Assembly: GCA_013396755.1 (NCBI GenBank)
Contig: VWZF01005807.1
Span: 62,001-126,000 of the forward strand
Source: Sclerurus mexicanus
Taxonomy: Eukaryota > Chordata > Aves > Passeriformes > Furnariidae
DNA length: 64,000 nucleotides
Reading direction: 5' to 3'
The translations under genes and the position numbers were made by a program. A model generated the notes under the pieces. That model was not told the origin of the DNA. It saw nothing but the letters and a program-made list of their open reading frames with translations, and ran no database searches. The number at the start of each line of letters is the position of its first letter. The stretch's first letter is position 1. This document shows, one piece after another, positions 1 to 13,299 of the stretch.

Positions 1-190
1 TATCCCTAATTTCTCATTGGTAGTCACTAGAATTCCCCTGAAACGTATAAATGCCCCTGACCATGTGAATAAACTCTCTCTCTCTGCTTCCCCTCCCTGT
101 GGTCTCTGTGTGGCTTTTTCTCGGAGCATCTCAGGGACTGCGTGGGGGAGGGAGAATGAAACGGGGAAGCGTTCCCACCCAGCTGTCACA
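1..190 (+). mobile_element. Right-hand part of an endogenous retrovirus LTR (cut by window edge)
   Basis: The segment has a compact promoter/polyadenylation layout typical of LTRs: a TATA-like TATAAAT at 46-52, AATAAA at 68-73, then a CT-rich and GT-rich stretch. It ends in TGTCACA at 184-190, a plausible LTR terminus ending in CA. Sequence matching CR1 ORF2 begins almost immediately afterwards, in the middle of that gene, as expected if the LTR inserted into a CR1. The 5' part of the LTR lies outside the window, so its length, target duplication and family cannot be read. No primer-binding site or gag sequence follows, which suggests a solo LTR. The LTR assignment is inference from layout and junction. 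Confidence 0.5.
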
Positions 191-2298
191 TTTCTCCATT
201 CTTTTAAGAGCTGGCCACTTCACTAGGAGGTTCCTGAAGTATGTGGAAGATAACTTCCTGACAGAGTTGGTATCTGAGCCAGCTAGGGAAGACGCCCCAC
301 TGTACCTGATGTTTGCAAACAGAGAAGGACTGGTGAGTCATATGAGAGTCAGAGGCCACCTTTGGCACAGAAATCACAAAAGCACAGAGTTTTTGATTCT
401 TGGAGAAGTAAGGAGTAGGGTCAGCAGAACTGCCACTTCCAGAGAGTAGACTTTGGCCTGTTTAGGAAGCTGGTTGACAGAGTCCCTTTGGAGGAAACCC
501 TGAAGGACAAAGAAGTTCAGGAAAGCTAGACATTCTTCAAGAAGAAAATCTTAAAAATGCAGAAGGCTAACCCCATGTGCTAAAGATGAGCCATTGGGGA
601 AGAAGACTAGTTTGGCTGAACAGAGAGCTTTGTCTGGAACTCAGGGGAAAAATGGAGAGTTTATGACCTTTGGAAAAAGGGCAAGGTCACTCAGGAGGAC
701 TACAAGGATGTTATGAAGTTATGCAGGTGGAAAATTGGAAGGTCCAAAGCCCAACTAAAACTTAATCTGGACACTGACATAAAAGACAATTAAAAATGCT
801 TCTATAAAAAAGTGAGCAATAAAAGAAGGGCTAAGGAAAATCTCCATCCTTTATGGGATGCAGGAGGAAACACAGTGACAACAGGTGAGGAAAAGACTGA
901 AGTACTTAGTGTCTTCTTTGCCTCAGTCTTTAATAGTCAGAGCAGTTATTCTTGGGGTTCCCAGACAACTAAGCTGGAAGACAGGGATAGGGAGCAGAAT
1001 GGAGCTCCCATAATAGAGTGCAAAATAGTCAGCAACCAACTACACCACTTAAACATACACAAGTCTATGAGGCCAGATGAGATCCACCTAAGGGTACTGA
1101 AGGAACAGGCATGAGTGCTCACCAAGACACTTTCAATCATTTATCATGAGTCCTGCCTAACCAGAGAGGCCCCAGTTAGAAGTTAGAAAATGTGCTGCCC
1201 ATTTTCAAGAAGGGCCTGAAGGAGGACCCAGGGAATGAAAGACCAGTCTGACCTTGGTGCTGGGGAAGGTCATGGAGCAGATCCTTTTGAGTGTCATCAC
1301 ATGGCACATACAGAACAACCAGGACATCATGTCCAGGCAGCATGGGCTCATGAAAAGCAGATCTTGCTTGACCAACCTGCTCTCCTGCTATGACAAAGTG
1401 AATTGCTTAGTGGATGAGGGAAAGGCTGTGGATATTGTCTACCTGGACTTTAATAAAGACTTTGACATCATTTCCCAAAGCATTCTTGTGGAGAACCTGG
1501 CTGCTCATAGCTTGGATGGTGTACTGTTTGCTGGATAAAAATTCAGATGGATGGCAAGGCCCAGGGAGTGGTGATGAATAGTGACACATCCAGCTGTTGG
1601 CTGGTCACAAGTGGGTTTGCTAGGGCTCAGTTTTGGGTGAATATTGATGACTTCAATGGCAGGATTGAGTGCACCCTCAGTCAGTTTGCAGATGACACCA
1701 TGCTGGACAGCAGTGTTGATCTGCTGGAGCATAGGCAAGGCTCTACAGGGAGATCTGAACAGGCTGGATGATACACCAGCTGTATGACATTCAACAAGGC
1801 AAAGTGCCAGGTCCTGAATTTGGGTCACAATAACCCCATGCAGGGCTACAAGCTTGGAGATTAGTGGTTGGAAAGCTGCCTGGCAATAAAGGACCTGGGG
1901 ATGCTGGTTGACAGCCACTGAACACGAGCCGTGAGAAATGGAGTCTCAGAAAAGATCTTACCACTCATTCTCTACAACTACCTGATAGGAGATTATAACA
2001 GGTTGGGGATTAGTCTCTTCTGCCAAGTAACAAAACCATAGAACAAGAGGAAATGGTCTCAAGTTGACAAGAGAGGTTTAGATTGAATATTAGGAGAAAT
2101 TTCTTCATGACAAGGATTGTCAAGCATTGGAACAGGTTGCCCAGCAAAGTCGTGGATTCCCCATCCCTGGAGGTATTTAAAAAACATGTAGATGTGGCAT
2201 TTGCAAACATGATCTAGGGGTGAACTCAACAGTGCTGGGTTAACAGTTGGACTTGATGACCTTACAGGTCTTTTCCAAGCTAAATGATTCTGTGATTA
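191..2298 (+). mobile_element. CR1 LINE, 5'-truncated copy (endonuclease tail, reverse transcriptase, 3' end)
   Basis: This is the longest continuous CR1 copy in the window. In order it carries the C-terminal part of the endonuclease region (about 200-780), the linker leading into reverse transcriptase (about 780-1250), the RT palm (about 1250-1720), the RT C-terminal domain and a 3' tail. The tail reads like other avian CR1 ends, with GGACTTGATGACC near 2249 followed by ATGATTCTGTGATTA ending near 2297. There is no poly-A tail, as is usual for CR1. Its upstream part is cut off by the LTR at 1-190. The copy is decayed, with several frameshifts and stops. Confidence 0.9.
200..2000 (+). pseudogene. 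CR1 ORF2 (endonuclease-reverse transcriptase) remnant
   Basis: A broken copy of the CR1 protein that nicks DNA and reverse-transcribes the LINE RNA in the nucleus. Recognisable pieces lie in different frames: the endonuclease tail at about 205-450 (RRFLKYVEDNFL, then FANREGLVSH), a linker from 812 (NKRRAKENLHPL), the RT fingers/palm at 1254-1538 and the palm at 1547-1771. The first catalytic motif is visible as YLDFNKDFD starting at 1440, and the second as FADD at 1685-1696, so both acidic sites survive although the frame does not. Stops at about 450 and later, plus frame changes between blocks, rule out a functional product. Homology is recognised by eye from family motifs. Confidence 0.85.
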
Positions 2299-5200
2299 TC
2301 TATAAACCTTATCTGTGAATAAACCTGTGAATGTTACCTGGTACTAAGTGGCCTACAACCTTGAAGTTCTGTCTTAAATAAAACAGACCTTGAAAACTCA
2401 TGGGCATTTAAATACCCAATATTTTGAGCACAGACTGAACTGAAAAGCAGCTTTTAAATCTATACCACCTTTCAGCACCATCTTTTTTTCTGAAAGGAAT
2501 GCAGCTGCCTGGTAGCTAGCCTACTACTGTCAGTTTGTGCCATTTCTCTCCCTCCAGCCTGGATCTACTTTTCTTGCCTTCAAATATGACCTAAACAGAG
2601 AATCACCCTTAGATTAGGTTCAATCCACCAAATATTTTAAAATAATCTAAATCAATCAACTGAAATTTTGCCTGCAATGGGAACTACTGAGGTCAAATGC
2701 CTTGGTTAATTAGCATTGTCCTCAGTGCAGTTCGGAGGTGGATCCATCAACTCCCTGCTACTATGCTTGGTTCCATTTACACCATGGAGTGATTTGAAAA
2801 AGACAAATCTCTTTTCAGATTAGGTCTAGACCAAAGGAGAAAATTAAAATCCTAAACTTCAAATGGGGGAGATGTAAAGCTCCCAGCCAAACCAGTTCTG
2901 ATCTACATATTACTCCCACAGTGCCAAATCCCTGGCGAAAACAGACATAGTCAAAGGGAGATGTGTTCCATCTTGTGACAGTTTTATATCTGTGTAGCCA
3001 AACAAAGAGTCATTTTACAAAATTAGAATAGATTTCAAAGTTAAATGATTAGTTACATGAAATAAATTTGTTTTAGAGCTCTTAAAAAGAGACAGAACTT
3101 CTTGAAAACACAGATGCTGCTTTGAAGCCACTAATTTCTGCACTATGTGAGTGGTAAATTCCATCACTTATTCACCTTCTTTAGGAACTGTACAAGTTAA
3201 TTTGATGTATATGTATGTGTTCTTCCAAATGATAAGGAAATTTTAACTTGACCCAATTTTTATTATTTTCCTGTTGATATGTAGTAATTTCTTTCCTTCA
3301 TCAGGCTGCCTTTGGCTTACTGTCATGCAGAGTCACCCACATATATCTCTCTGTAGTAGTTGCTGCCTTTTTTTCATGCTCACTTATAGCATGCATCGAC
3401 TCACAGCACAGAAAATGCAGTGCTTTAAAGATCCTCAGAGTGGAGCTCATCCACAGCCTACAAAAAAAGTAGGATCAGGCACTAACACCTTGGTGCAAGG
3501 TCACTCCAATTCCCTGCCTCTGTTTTTCTCTTCCTGTTTTATCCCATTGAGAATTCAACAATACAATCTTGAGTGGAGTTCTCAGACTATACCATTAGCT
3601 TATTGAGTAACTGCACCTGCTTTTCAATTTTAATGATGCATTTTTAATATGATAAATGTATTATACTTCGATGGGTTTATATGCAGGTTGAATAAACTAT
3701 CAGTTTTGTTACTCTTCAAATATTACTTTCCAAAGAACATCCTTATAATTGTATAGCTTACATAGTTGTAAGTGTTCCTGCTAGTCTTAAAATGGCTGTG
3801 GTTCTGTACCAGTGAACACAAGCTACTTTTCACAGCAAATGGTAGTTAATTTTTTTGTTAACTTGAGAGCTAAATTGCCTAGAGTCAGGCTTATAAAACA
3901 TTTATTCTGTATGGCTGCTAGGGGAGGAAGAGGAGTTTTGTTCCTGTTGGTTAGTTACAGCAAGATTCAGTAAAAAATATTTCTGACATTTTGTTTGATC
4001 TGAGTTGCTGGAATGTGTTTGTGATATTCATAAGACTTTCTTGCACAAGCCAGATACTAAAGGAAGAGTTTGAAAAATATCATAAATGGTAGTTACTGAT
4101 TTTATAGAGAGAAGTGAGTGGCTATAATGTGTGATAAGAATTTTACCTTTAAATATAACTACCAAAGGTACTTGATCACCAAAAGATGGAGGCATAATAT
4201 ATAAATATAGAAATTTGCTCAGGAAATCCAAATGTATAAAAGAAAACAGATGTATGTTATTAATTTTATTTTTTCTATTTCAAGCAAAGTGTATTTGACT
4301 TAAGAAATACTGTTACTGAATAGCTTGTTTGTTTAATACGGAACAAATACACTTTATCACAATTTTCTCCACCCTACCTTGTCAGATTCATTAGTGGTGA
4401 CCTAGAATACTTCTGTATGGTTCAAATTAGTTATTTGGACTTTTTGCTGATTCTCAGTTGTTGATTCTCTTTTAAGAGTTTTAATAAATATGCCACAGAG
4501 ATAAAAGTGCTTACTTCTGGACATTTGTCTTCAAGGAATTAAACTGAGACCAGAAGCTCAACCTTGTTTTAGTGTAATGAGTTCCAGTTGTTGTGTTTTG
4601 GTAAGTTTTAATAAGATTAATTACCTTTTGCCTAGGCTGATTCTTTCCTTCATTCCAGTGGCTGACAAAGAATGGACAGTCACTAAATTACCTGAGCAAG
4701 AAATAATATCTAGTGTAGGAATATTATCCAGCTGGCAAAGAACTAATGTTGCTGGTTTACACCAGCCTCCAGGCACAAATGGAGTCAAACATCTGTCACA
4801 CTGCAGCAATTTTCATCTGGCTAATGGGCTGTTGGCTCTATATGCCAACTAGTGTAACCACAACTTACTTTAAAGTATTTCAGACCATTGCAAGATGATT
4901 TTCAAAATGAAAGGGTCTTAACCAGGTGTTGGTTATTGCCCTTTCACTATTTTCTATCAGTAATGGATAGAATGGAAAATACTTTAACCTTGGTAGGATT
5001 CCTTTCCCTTCCTTCCCTTAGACCAGATAGAAGATTTCTCTAGAAAACATCTTAATTTATTAATGTCTCCAGTGGTAGCACATTTGGCAGTGGTTGCATT
5101 TAACTTCTCTTTAAAGTCTACAAGATTAATCATGTCCTAAGCCAAAGCATAAAAGTGACTACAAATGCAACCCGTTTGGTTACTGTCAGGCTCTTCATAA

Positions 5201-8200
5201 GAATATGGTCAGACTTGTGTTGAATGATGGTTGACAACAAAATTGTACTCCCTGACACTAGTTCACTGCAGCACCTTGGTCACACCTGAGCCCTCATTCC
5301 TCTGTCTGTAAGTGAAGTTTTCCTACTTAGGCTTAAAGGGTTAACCCTAAGTCTTTGAGCTGTAACACAAGTGCCACTAAAAATTGCAAATTTCTCTAAG
5401 TTGTAGCTTAATTCTGAAACACAGCATGAGCAATTTGCAACAGCAGCTGGTCCAGTGTGACTATGATATTGGATTAATTCCCATCACAAAATGTTCATGG
5501 AAATTATGAAGAAGAACATGGATAGATCAGATGTGTGGGCCTGGTTTGTTCCTGAGAGCTACTTGGCAAAATTTTAGGGAAAATGAAAATAGATTTCACA
5601 AACCACTCTTTGCAGTTCAAGTCACCTTCTTCTGGGGTTGAAATAAATTGATTTGGGGCAACAGAATCTGTGAAATTAACACAAATATCTTTCCTTCAGA
5701 AGTTTGGATCTGATATATGTGTGTTTTCCTCCAACAGCCTTTATATTTTCACACTACTAATGAATGAGTGCTTAATTGCCACAAAGAAGCTGTCTGGGGT
5801 TACTTCCCAGCAGAGCCTCTTGCCAAGGCCAGCTGGAATTCTGCTTGTGTTATGCAGGTGATTAGTGGAAGCTGCTAGTGATAAACATAAATAAATAAAA
5901 TCTCCCCACACCAAAAAGAAGTGTGGAGTTCAAGAAATGTGTAGAAGTCCCCTGAAGCCGAATAATTTTCTTCAAATTAGAAAAGCTGACAATGGATCAA
6001 TACAATAACTCCTGATGCATCAATAAGAAATATGTGATCAACCTAACTTGTTACTGAGTACCACTATTTTCCCCACAGAAAAACAATTTAAATAGCTTTT
6101 CTCTGACTTTTAGGAATCAGACAGGGAGTTTTTTTCCACCAATCTTGAAGCGGCGCTTTAGAGTAATATGGATATTTGGGTTCTTTTCTGTTTCAGAGAA
6201 ACCAAAACTGTTCAGACCAATTTCTCCCTACAGGGTGGTTTGGGGCGTTTCTTTTGTATCTTAAGCAATTAAAGTTTGAAAATTCATTTTGATGTGGCTA
6301 CAGGACACTTAGATCAAACACTAACATTGTATGCCTCAGTTCTCCACTTGATTCAGGTCCATTATTTCTTTTTCATTACATAAGCCCTGGATAGACTTGA
6401 GCTTTGTGTGGTAGGAGTCAACTGTTTACTAAGATACTCTGTTAGAAGTTCAGTAGAAAAATGTGGAGGTTTTTTTGTTCTAAAATTAGGCAGGCCTTTT
6501 AAAGGTTGTCTGCTTCAAGGAAGAGATTAATAGAAAGTACTCTGAAAAGCACCTTCTGTACGTGGACTAGAGGCTCACATCATATGCATGACAGATTTAA
6601 AGATAACAGCTACATGTGAGATCTACTGATTAAGTTGGTGGTAGAATTCAGTGTAAGTATGTGACTGAACAGAGAAGATCCGATGTACCTATACAAGTGC
6701 TGATTTATCCCTGACCTGCAAGAGTAAACTGCAGAAGGACCTACCTGTAATCTTTGAGTTATGTTAGTACAACACCAATGCTTTTACCAAGAGAAATTCT
6801 CCACTAAGAGATATAAACTATAAGTATCAATGGAGTAGATGTATCTGCTGATTTTAAGGCCAAGTGAATGAAAAGAACAGCTTTGATTTCAAAGAAAGAA
6901 GTTGCCTTAAGGTTTGAATGTGGCCATTATGGAGCTATTTCTCAAGCCTCTTTTCTGGCAGGAAGGGTCCTATAGTTCTCCCTATTATAAGCAGAATGTC
7001 TGTTTCATTTTTCCCAGAATGAAAAATGATGGTTCATCCCACAAGCTGCTACTTCCTGCATACAAATCTAACAAGTGGGATTTACAGAAATATTCCTAAA
7101 ACTGCGGTCCCTGGTTTCCTGGTGTCTCAGCTGGTTAGTCTATTCCTAAATTTTCTTTGAAAAAAATTTTTGATAACTTGACAACCTTTCCGGGGGGATG
7201 GAGATCCTCAGAACTCTTGGCTTTTCTCTACCACAGAGCATTCAAACCCTGGGATGGACAATAGGATATGCATCTGTAATTCTGAAGAAGAAAGGCTGGG
7301 AAAGACCCTTTGGCAAGTATTGCAGATTGCCTGATATCCCCACTGCTAGTTCCTCTCAGAATACATAGCACTAACGTATGGGCGTTTCTCAGTACAAAGT
7401 ATCCAAAATTATGTTAAATCTTTGTTATGGCTTTCTACAACAGTATTTTAATTTTTTTACAAAGTGTTTGAAATGAGATCATATCTCATCTTTTAAGGGG
7501 TAAGGCTTATTGTAATGGTGCTGGAGGACTAAATAAGATGAAAGGATATGGACCTGCTGCAGATTTGCCCATTCTGCCTTTCAGGAGCAGTCATTGTTGA
7601 CTACTCTTCAGATGGTGCCTATGCTTTGCCTGTAAGAGCTATGCAGAGCCATGGCAGATCATGAGCTAGCAGTTAAATTGAATGGTTCATATAAAGTGGT
7701 ATAATGTTCAAAGTATTTTCCTTCTCATCTTTTATTTTGCAATATAAATTTTCCCTTCAGTCTGTGACTCTGAGGAAGCCCAAATATTGCAGTCTGTGAA
7801 ATGTATGCTCCATGCCTTTGAGATCAATGAACACAGGTGCAAATTCTGTAAGGCACATTTCTTTGGAAACAGCATGTTTTAATGCCTCTGCACCAATATT
7901 TTTATCAGAATTTCTCATTCATATGAAATTTGGAAAATTTGATATTTGGTGATGTTGAAACTGAAATTTAAAAAAATGCAACCTCTATTTGTCAACAAAT
8001 CTTGAAAGTGTAGAGGAGATTTCCCATTTTTCTGTGTTTATTAAAACCCCATATTTTTAGAACATTGATTTTAAAATATAATGGCAAGACTATAGGGCTC
8101 AATCTTTTAACTTGCATTTATACAAAGTGCTTAATTTTAAGAATGATCACATTGACACAATGGCTTTCTTGGAGACATGGAAGGGTCAGGGTTGTATTGT

Positions 8201-8620
8201 TGTCTTACACAAATATTTACTTTTATAAGTTCTTGAACTTTCCAGAAAGATTAACATTTTAAGTTAACAGTTATTTTATTACATTTATCAAAAAAAAATA
8301 TTTAGAAGCGATATTGAGTCACTTACTGTAAGCATACCTGCTCATATTGTCATGATCACATTTTCCTGTAATTTAAACTGGAATAAACAATGAATAATGT
8401 CAGATGAGACTACTTCATCTGTAAATTTAGCAACATAAATCACCAGGTACTTAAAAAATCATCTGGCTTTTTTTAATGGTTTTGATGTTACTGGTGGGAT
8501 TCTTCTCCACTTTTGTTTGTTATTAACTATAGGTTTATAGTTACAGTGGAAACGATAGGTGTCTTTGAAGAGTGATTCATTCCAGCCTAACATAAATGCC
8601 GGATAAATTATCCTCTAATA
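2299..8620. other. AT-rich intergenic DNA, no gene or repeat recognised
   Basis: I see no coding exon, RNA gene or recognisable transposon here. The longest open frames (3274-3606 and 4577-4852, plus strand) show no family motif, no codon-bias contrast with surroundings and no convincing splice context. They are treated as chance. Confidence 0.6.
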
Positions 8621-8624
8621 GTGT

Positions 8625-8654
8625 CTATCTCTTCACAGACTAATGAAGAGATAG
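8625..8654. repeat. Perfect 11-bp inverted repeat with 8-nt spacer
   Basis: CTATCTCTTCA at 8625-8635 is matched by its exact reverse complement TGAAGAGATAG at 8644-8654, separated by 8 nt. RNA made across it could form a short hairpin, extended by G-U pairs. No flanking conserved feature indicates a function, and an 11-bp arm alone is weak for a microRNA precursor. Confidence 0.8.
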
Positions 8655-8659
8655 GTGGC

Positions 8660-10685
8660 TCTCAAGTTTTGATCTGAGAAAGACAAATAAAAAACCCCAT
8701 ACTATTGCCAGTAGAACTGCTGACAGGAGGATTCATACTGCTTTTGGAAAATCTGTGAGAACCACAAGCTGAAAGTTTAAAATTGTAAATGGAGTATGGA
8801 TGACACATTAAGACTGAGTGCCTGCATTTGAAGTTGTGAATACAGTGGGAAATACTGATTTATGCCCAATTGCTATACCTTGTTGCTTCTCTATGAAAAA
8901 TTAAGGATGGACTTTTGGGAAAGTAAAATATTGAGAACCCATTGTAAGCTTTTTACTGAAAATAAATGGGATATTTGGGAGATCTTCACTTGTTATACTA
9001 GCAAATGGTCTATAAGTCACTTAGATCTTATTGGGACTTCTGCCAGTACAATACATCATTCTTTTTAATTAAAATACTAGTACTACCCAAAAGCACTAAA
9101 ACCCATAAAAAATTTCAAAAAACTTTGTCCTTGTTAATGTGAAATGGTACTTTACTTGAACCAGGGATGTGATTTTGTCCATCTTATCATCCCAACAAGA
9201 AAAGACAATGTTGTATAAGGCATTACTCTATACACATGTATTTAAATATGTATGCATATATGATTTTTTCAAGAAGAACCAGGTTTTCATATTTAAGCAG
9301 ATTCTTCCATTTTTAACACTGAGTTGTCTAAAACTTCTTTCCATAAGCTCACTCCTTAAATAAATAATTTATAAAGCACTTGTCTCAGGAACTGTGTTCT
9401 GATTAGTTTGTTTAGACACAACAGTTTTCATAACTGTCACTGTGCATTGAGTTTCCTATATTTGCTTTGGACAGCAAACTGCCAAATACCTGCAAATGCT
9501 AGCAACTTCATACAATTTGTTTTGGCAAAAGGTCACCATGCAGAAAATTTTCTGTAAGATGTGGCAAGTCAGATTTCATATATACTATCCTCACTGGAAC
9601 TAGGGCTAGAGATTGTTGTTTCTACAATACTCATCAAAGCCAGAGCAACAAAGAGAGAAGTGCTAGTAGGGTTACTCTACCCTTTCATATTGTTTACTGC
9701 ACTGTTTAATTTCTGATCTTGTTAAAGTCCTGTGTAGCTCCTACAGTTATATTAGGTCTGATCATAGGAAGAGAACATTAAATTAGATTTTAAACTGAGT
9801 TGCATTCAGAACAATTCCACCAACTAAAGTCAATATATTTATTTTTATGCAAATGAGTTCAGATTCATATTCTTATCATTTGTTTTTATTTTTGGAAGGG
9901 AAATTTAGCAGTTCACATTGACAATCCATAACCTTTCTTTTTCTGTACATCACTGCAGAAGTGTTGTTTTCTGTTCTTCTCTGTAGTTATGGTAGCATGT
10001 TTTTCAAGATACTATATTAATCTGTCTTCTACAGATTCTACTGTCTGTTCCTATAAAAAGCCTTATAGATAAATATGAGGTATATGTACAGTTTGAGGTA
10101 TATCATACTAAAGAGATGGATACTTTGACCTGCATGCAAAAGCATCCAGATGCTGATATTGACCTTTTCTTATTCTTTTGTTCTTCTTTTAAGTTTTGTT
10201 CCCCAATACATTTACTAGGAATTTTTGAGTCAGAGTTCTGGGTGGGTCAAAATGCTCTCTTCACACAAAAACACAAAAATGCATTTGGCAATCTTGCCCT
10301 CAGTATAACACTCTAACCTCCTTACTTAAATGTGGATCTAAGGTAGATTTAGACTTTAGGCTTTGCTGCACACAGAGTCAAAAAAAGATACCAGGAACCA
10401 ACCATATATGAATCCAAAATACACTCTTATCATGGAACAGAAACTTTTCTGGCAATATGGAAAAGGATGTTAGCTTACACCAAAATTACGAACCACTTAA
10501 ACTCAAGAGCAGCAAGGCCCTGAGGTTTTCTGGTTCAGAAGGAATCAAAGAATCCTTCATAAGCACATATTTTAAGGAAGTGCATTGATTAGATAATTAT
10601 TCTGACACTGATGTGGCAGACATTTATAGTCATGAGTTAATGTATAAATGACACACTTCTATTAATGACAATATTCACAAACATG
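8660..10685. other. AT-rich intergenic DNA, nothing recognised
   Basis: There are no LINE, LTR or coding motifs. The open frames here (for example 8862-9068 and 10116-10316) carry no recognisable domain. Confidence 0.6.
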
Positions 10686-10687
10686 TT

Positions 10688-10730
10688 TGGGGTTTTTTGG
10701 GTTTTTGGTTGGTTGGTTGGTTGGTTGGGT
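10688..10730 (+). repeat. G-rich simple repeat with (GGTT)5 core
   Basis: Runs of G alternate with T: GGGG, GGG, then five GGTT units at 10707-10726 and a closing GGG. The plus strand has at least eight G-runs of two or more bases with short T loops, so a two-tier G-quadruplex is possible. It otherwise behaves as a simple repeat, and no gene lies next to it. Confidence 0.85.
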
Positions 10731-10734
10731 TTTC

Positions 10735-13110
10735 TTCACTGTACATCTCTCTATTTCACTTACTGAACCATTTACAACACTAAAGAAACATAGAAGTGGA
10801 AGGCAGAGAACAGTAGGCCTGAATCTCCTGGTTAGGGCTCTATTTGGGAAAGTGGGTGATACAACTTTGAGATGAACTTGTTAAATGTTAATCAAGTTAC
10901 CCTTTTGTTTTCATGTAAGAAGCTCACACTCCTGCACCCATTCACAGATGTTTGTTTCCATTTGCTCTCACTCCCACAGCTTCCTGTTCTTCTCTTTGTC
11001 CAGTCAGGCTTCAACCTACTACTTAGCACAACAGATTAAGTGTTCATGTGACAGTTCTCTAAGGAAGAAATCCTTTAGGGAGAAGGTGAGAAGAATGTAT
11101 TTTTCTTGATTTCTTTGAAAGTTATGGCCAGTTATGTTTACAAGGCAAAATGACAATCCTGGCATTATTACTCTGGAACTCCTCAAACTGAAGCAGTGGG
11201 TGAGTTAAGACTTACCTTCCTGGTGAATCCTCTAGCCACTAAAATGTAAGATGAAATCATACTTGCTACCAGTTGCATCCAGAAATAAAAGGGTGCATTG
11301 TCCTTAATCTCTTGCAAGAAAGGACAGGGACATTGGTTTTCTGAGGCGAGTCCTGACTCTGTATTCCCAGTGAACACAAATGAGATTCCCAGTGGATATA
11401 AATACTTTTCTGGAGTCTATATGATGTATGTACTCCCCAATAGTCATGTTGATAGCCATTATTTTCAGTTAGAATTCAAGGACATGACTGTTAAGATTAA
11501 ATGATTTGATCATGGAAACTCACCATGCTAGAACAGTAAGAACGCGAGTTATAAGTAATTGTCTTCCTTGTCTGTTCTTCTAGTCATTGCATTCCACAAT
11601 GAAATATCAAAGTAAACCTTAGAAATCAAATCCCAGTAGTGCTGGGGATTATGGCTGTGCTGTAAAAACAACAGAGGTGGAACAAACATAGGCTTTCATG
11701 AAAGTCTAGGGTGAAGGCTGCATTCCTGGCTCATTGCATCATTTTGTTTCTTCCATTTTTTATTACTTTATGTTTCCATGGCCTTCAGAAGAGAATGTTT
11801 TATTGGCTAAGTGTTAGGAGTCAGAACAGTGTGTTCAGCTTCTTGTGGACTTGCTCTTTAGGGAAGCCACTTACAGTTTTCCACATGCCACTCATAAGAT
11901 GGGTTACTAGTACTTATTTATAGCAACAGATAGAGCTAAGATAAGCTGCAAAGTGTGTTGATGTTCTTGACTAAAAGGTGCTTCACAAAATGCAAATTAT
12001 TATTGTTTCTCTTCTCTTCACCATGACACCTCTTGGCTCCAATTTTACCAGAGTATGCTATTCTGTTTCTCCTTACAATTGTGTTGTATTGTTCTCCTTG
12101 TTCCCTCCTGTCACCTCATCTTTTCTTCCACATCAAGGAGCCTTTCTCAATAAAAGTTATGGCATTTGGGCATGAAGAGCATGCCCCACTCAGAAACATA
12201 ATAATATTATATCACTATAAAACGTGGTTATCTTTGGTTCAGCTCTAGATGTCATTTGCAATAGTTCAATAGAATATTCAGTAGAATAACTGATGATGGG
12301 TCTGATTCCTTTCATTTGCATCAGACTTATCCCCATGTAACTCCATTACCTCCAATAGCATTCAGTTGATTTTAAATGAGTAGAAACATAATAAATATAG
12401 TTGAGATTTTTTTAAGCATCCATAGGAGATCAAGTGTGTACCATATGAGTGGACTGCACATTTTTATCATTACCAGCCAAAACAGTGGGGCCTCTGTGGA
12501 ACTCTACAGCCTTCAAAGGCTTAGATAAAGCACATAAGCACTGAAGATAAAACAATGAAGATATTAATTTATGAAAATTGGGCAAAGAGAATGTGCCAAT
12601 TTCAGAGCGTACTGTAAGACCCTACCTACTGGCAAAACATTTCCATTTTTACAAGTATGGGTGCTGCTAATACAACTTATTTCCTGTAACTTCTTTCCAT
12701 GGGGAGTGTCTTAGAAGCACGGGGGAGCAAGAAAAATCCTGGTGTTACTTCATAATTTTCCTTATATAGAGGCACTAACTTGAGCAGGAATAGTGAGACA
12801 GATAGGATCCTTGCTAGGTTTGCATCAAATTATTTGCAACAGATATTTACATAACACTAGTGAAATATTTTTAGATGCTCTGTCCAATTAAATTTGTCAC
12901 TGTGAGCTCAATGAAATCACTTTTTTTCTTTTCAAAGAAATTTGATAAATGTTTTCTAATTCCTAGGGATAGAAGTAAAGAGTTTTAAGACTATTAATTA
13001 TTAAAGAGAACAAAGAGGCAGCATAAGAAGTTAGAATTTAACTAATTTCTTTCATCAAAATATTCAAAGCCACCTTCTGTTTTTTAATGAAAGACTCCTC
13101 CTTGAAACAG
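10735..13110. other. AT-rich intergenic DNA, nothing recognised
   Basis: Only short open frames without family motifs are present (for example 11711-11923 and 12033-12248). No repeat family was recognised. Confidence 0.6.
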
Positions 13111-13114
13111 TGAT

Positions 13115-13295
13115 AATCAATGCGGACTTGGCCTAGAGAGGTCACACTTAACTAACTTACGGAATTTTTTTTAGACATTACTGCCATGAGAGATATGAGA
13201 AATTCAGTGCATGTGCTATACTTAGATTTTAAAAAGGCAGCTGACAAGGTTCTGTACCAGAGATAAATTTCTTCGCTACACTCACAGGGTGGGCA
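13115..13295 (+). mobile_element. Ancient CR1-superfamily LINE remnant (RT palm fragment)
   Basis: Two frames in succession spell a decayed reverse-transcriptase segment. From 13115 the translation resembles the CR1 block QHGFRKGRSCLTNLLEFF, here NQCGLGLERSHLTNLRNFF with many substitutions. After a frame change, YLDFKKAADKV starts at 13219, corresponding to the first catalytic motif YLDFxKAFDxV with the F of AFD lost. The following ISSLHSQGG fits the KLHSYGI region. Divergence is far higher than in the other CR1 copies of the window. Family level (CR1 versus the related L3 group) cannot be decided by eye. Confidence 0.65.
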
Positions 13296-13299
13296 AAAC

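Noticed and set aside
1505..1918. 137-codon minus-strand open frame over the first CR1
   Set aside because: It is the antisense shadow of the CR1 reverse transcriptase, whose motifs are on the plus strand.
4577..4852. 91-codon plus-strand open frame
   Set aside because: No recognisable domain, and an overlapping minus-strand frame of similar length exists. Composition is like the surroundings, so chance is the simplest explanation.
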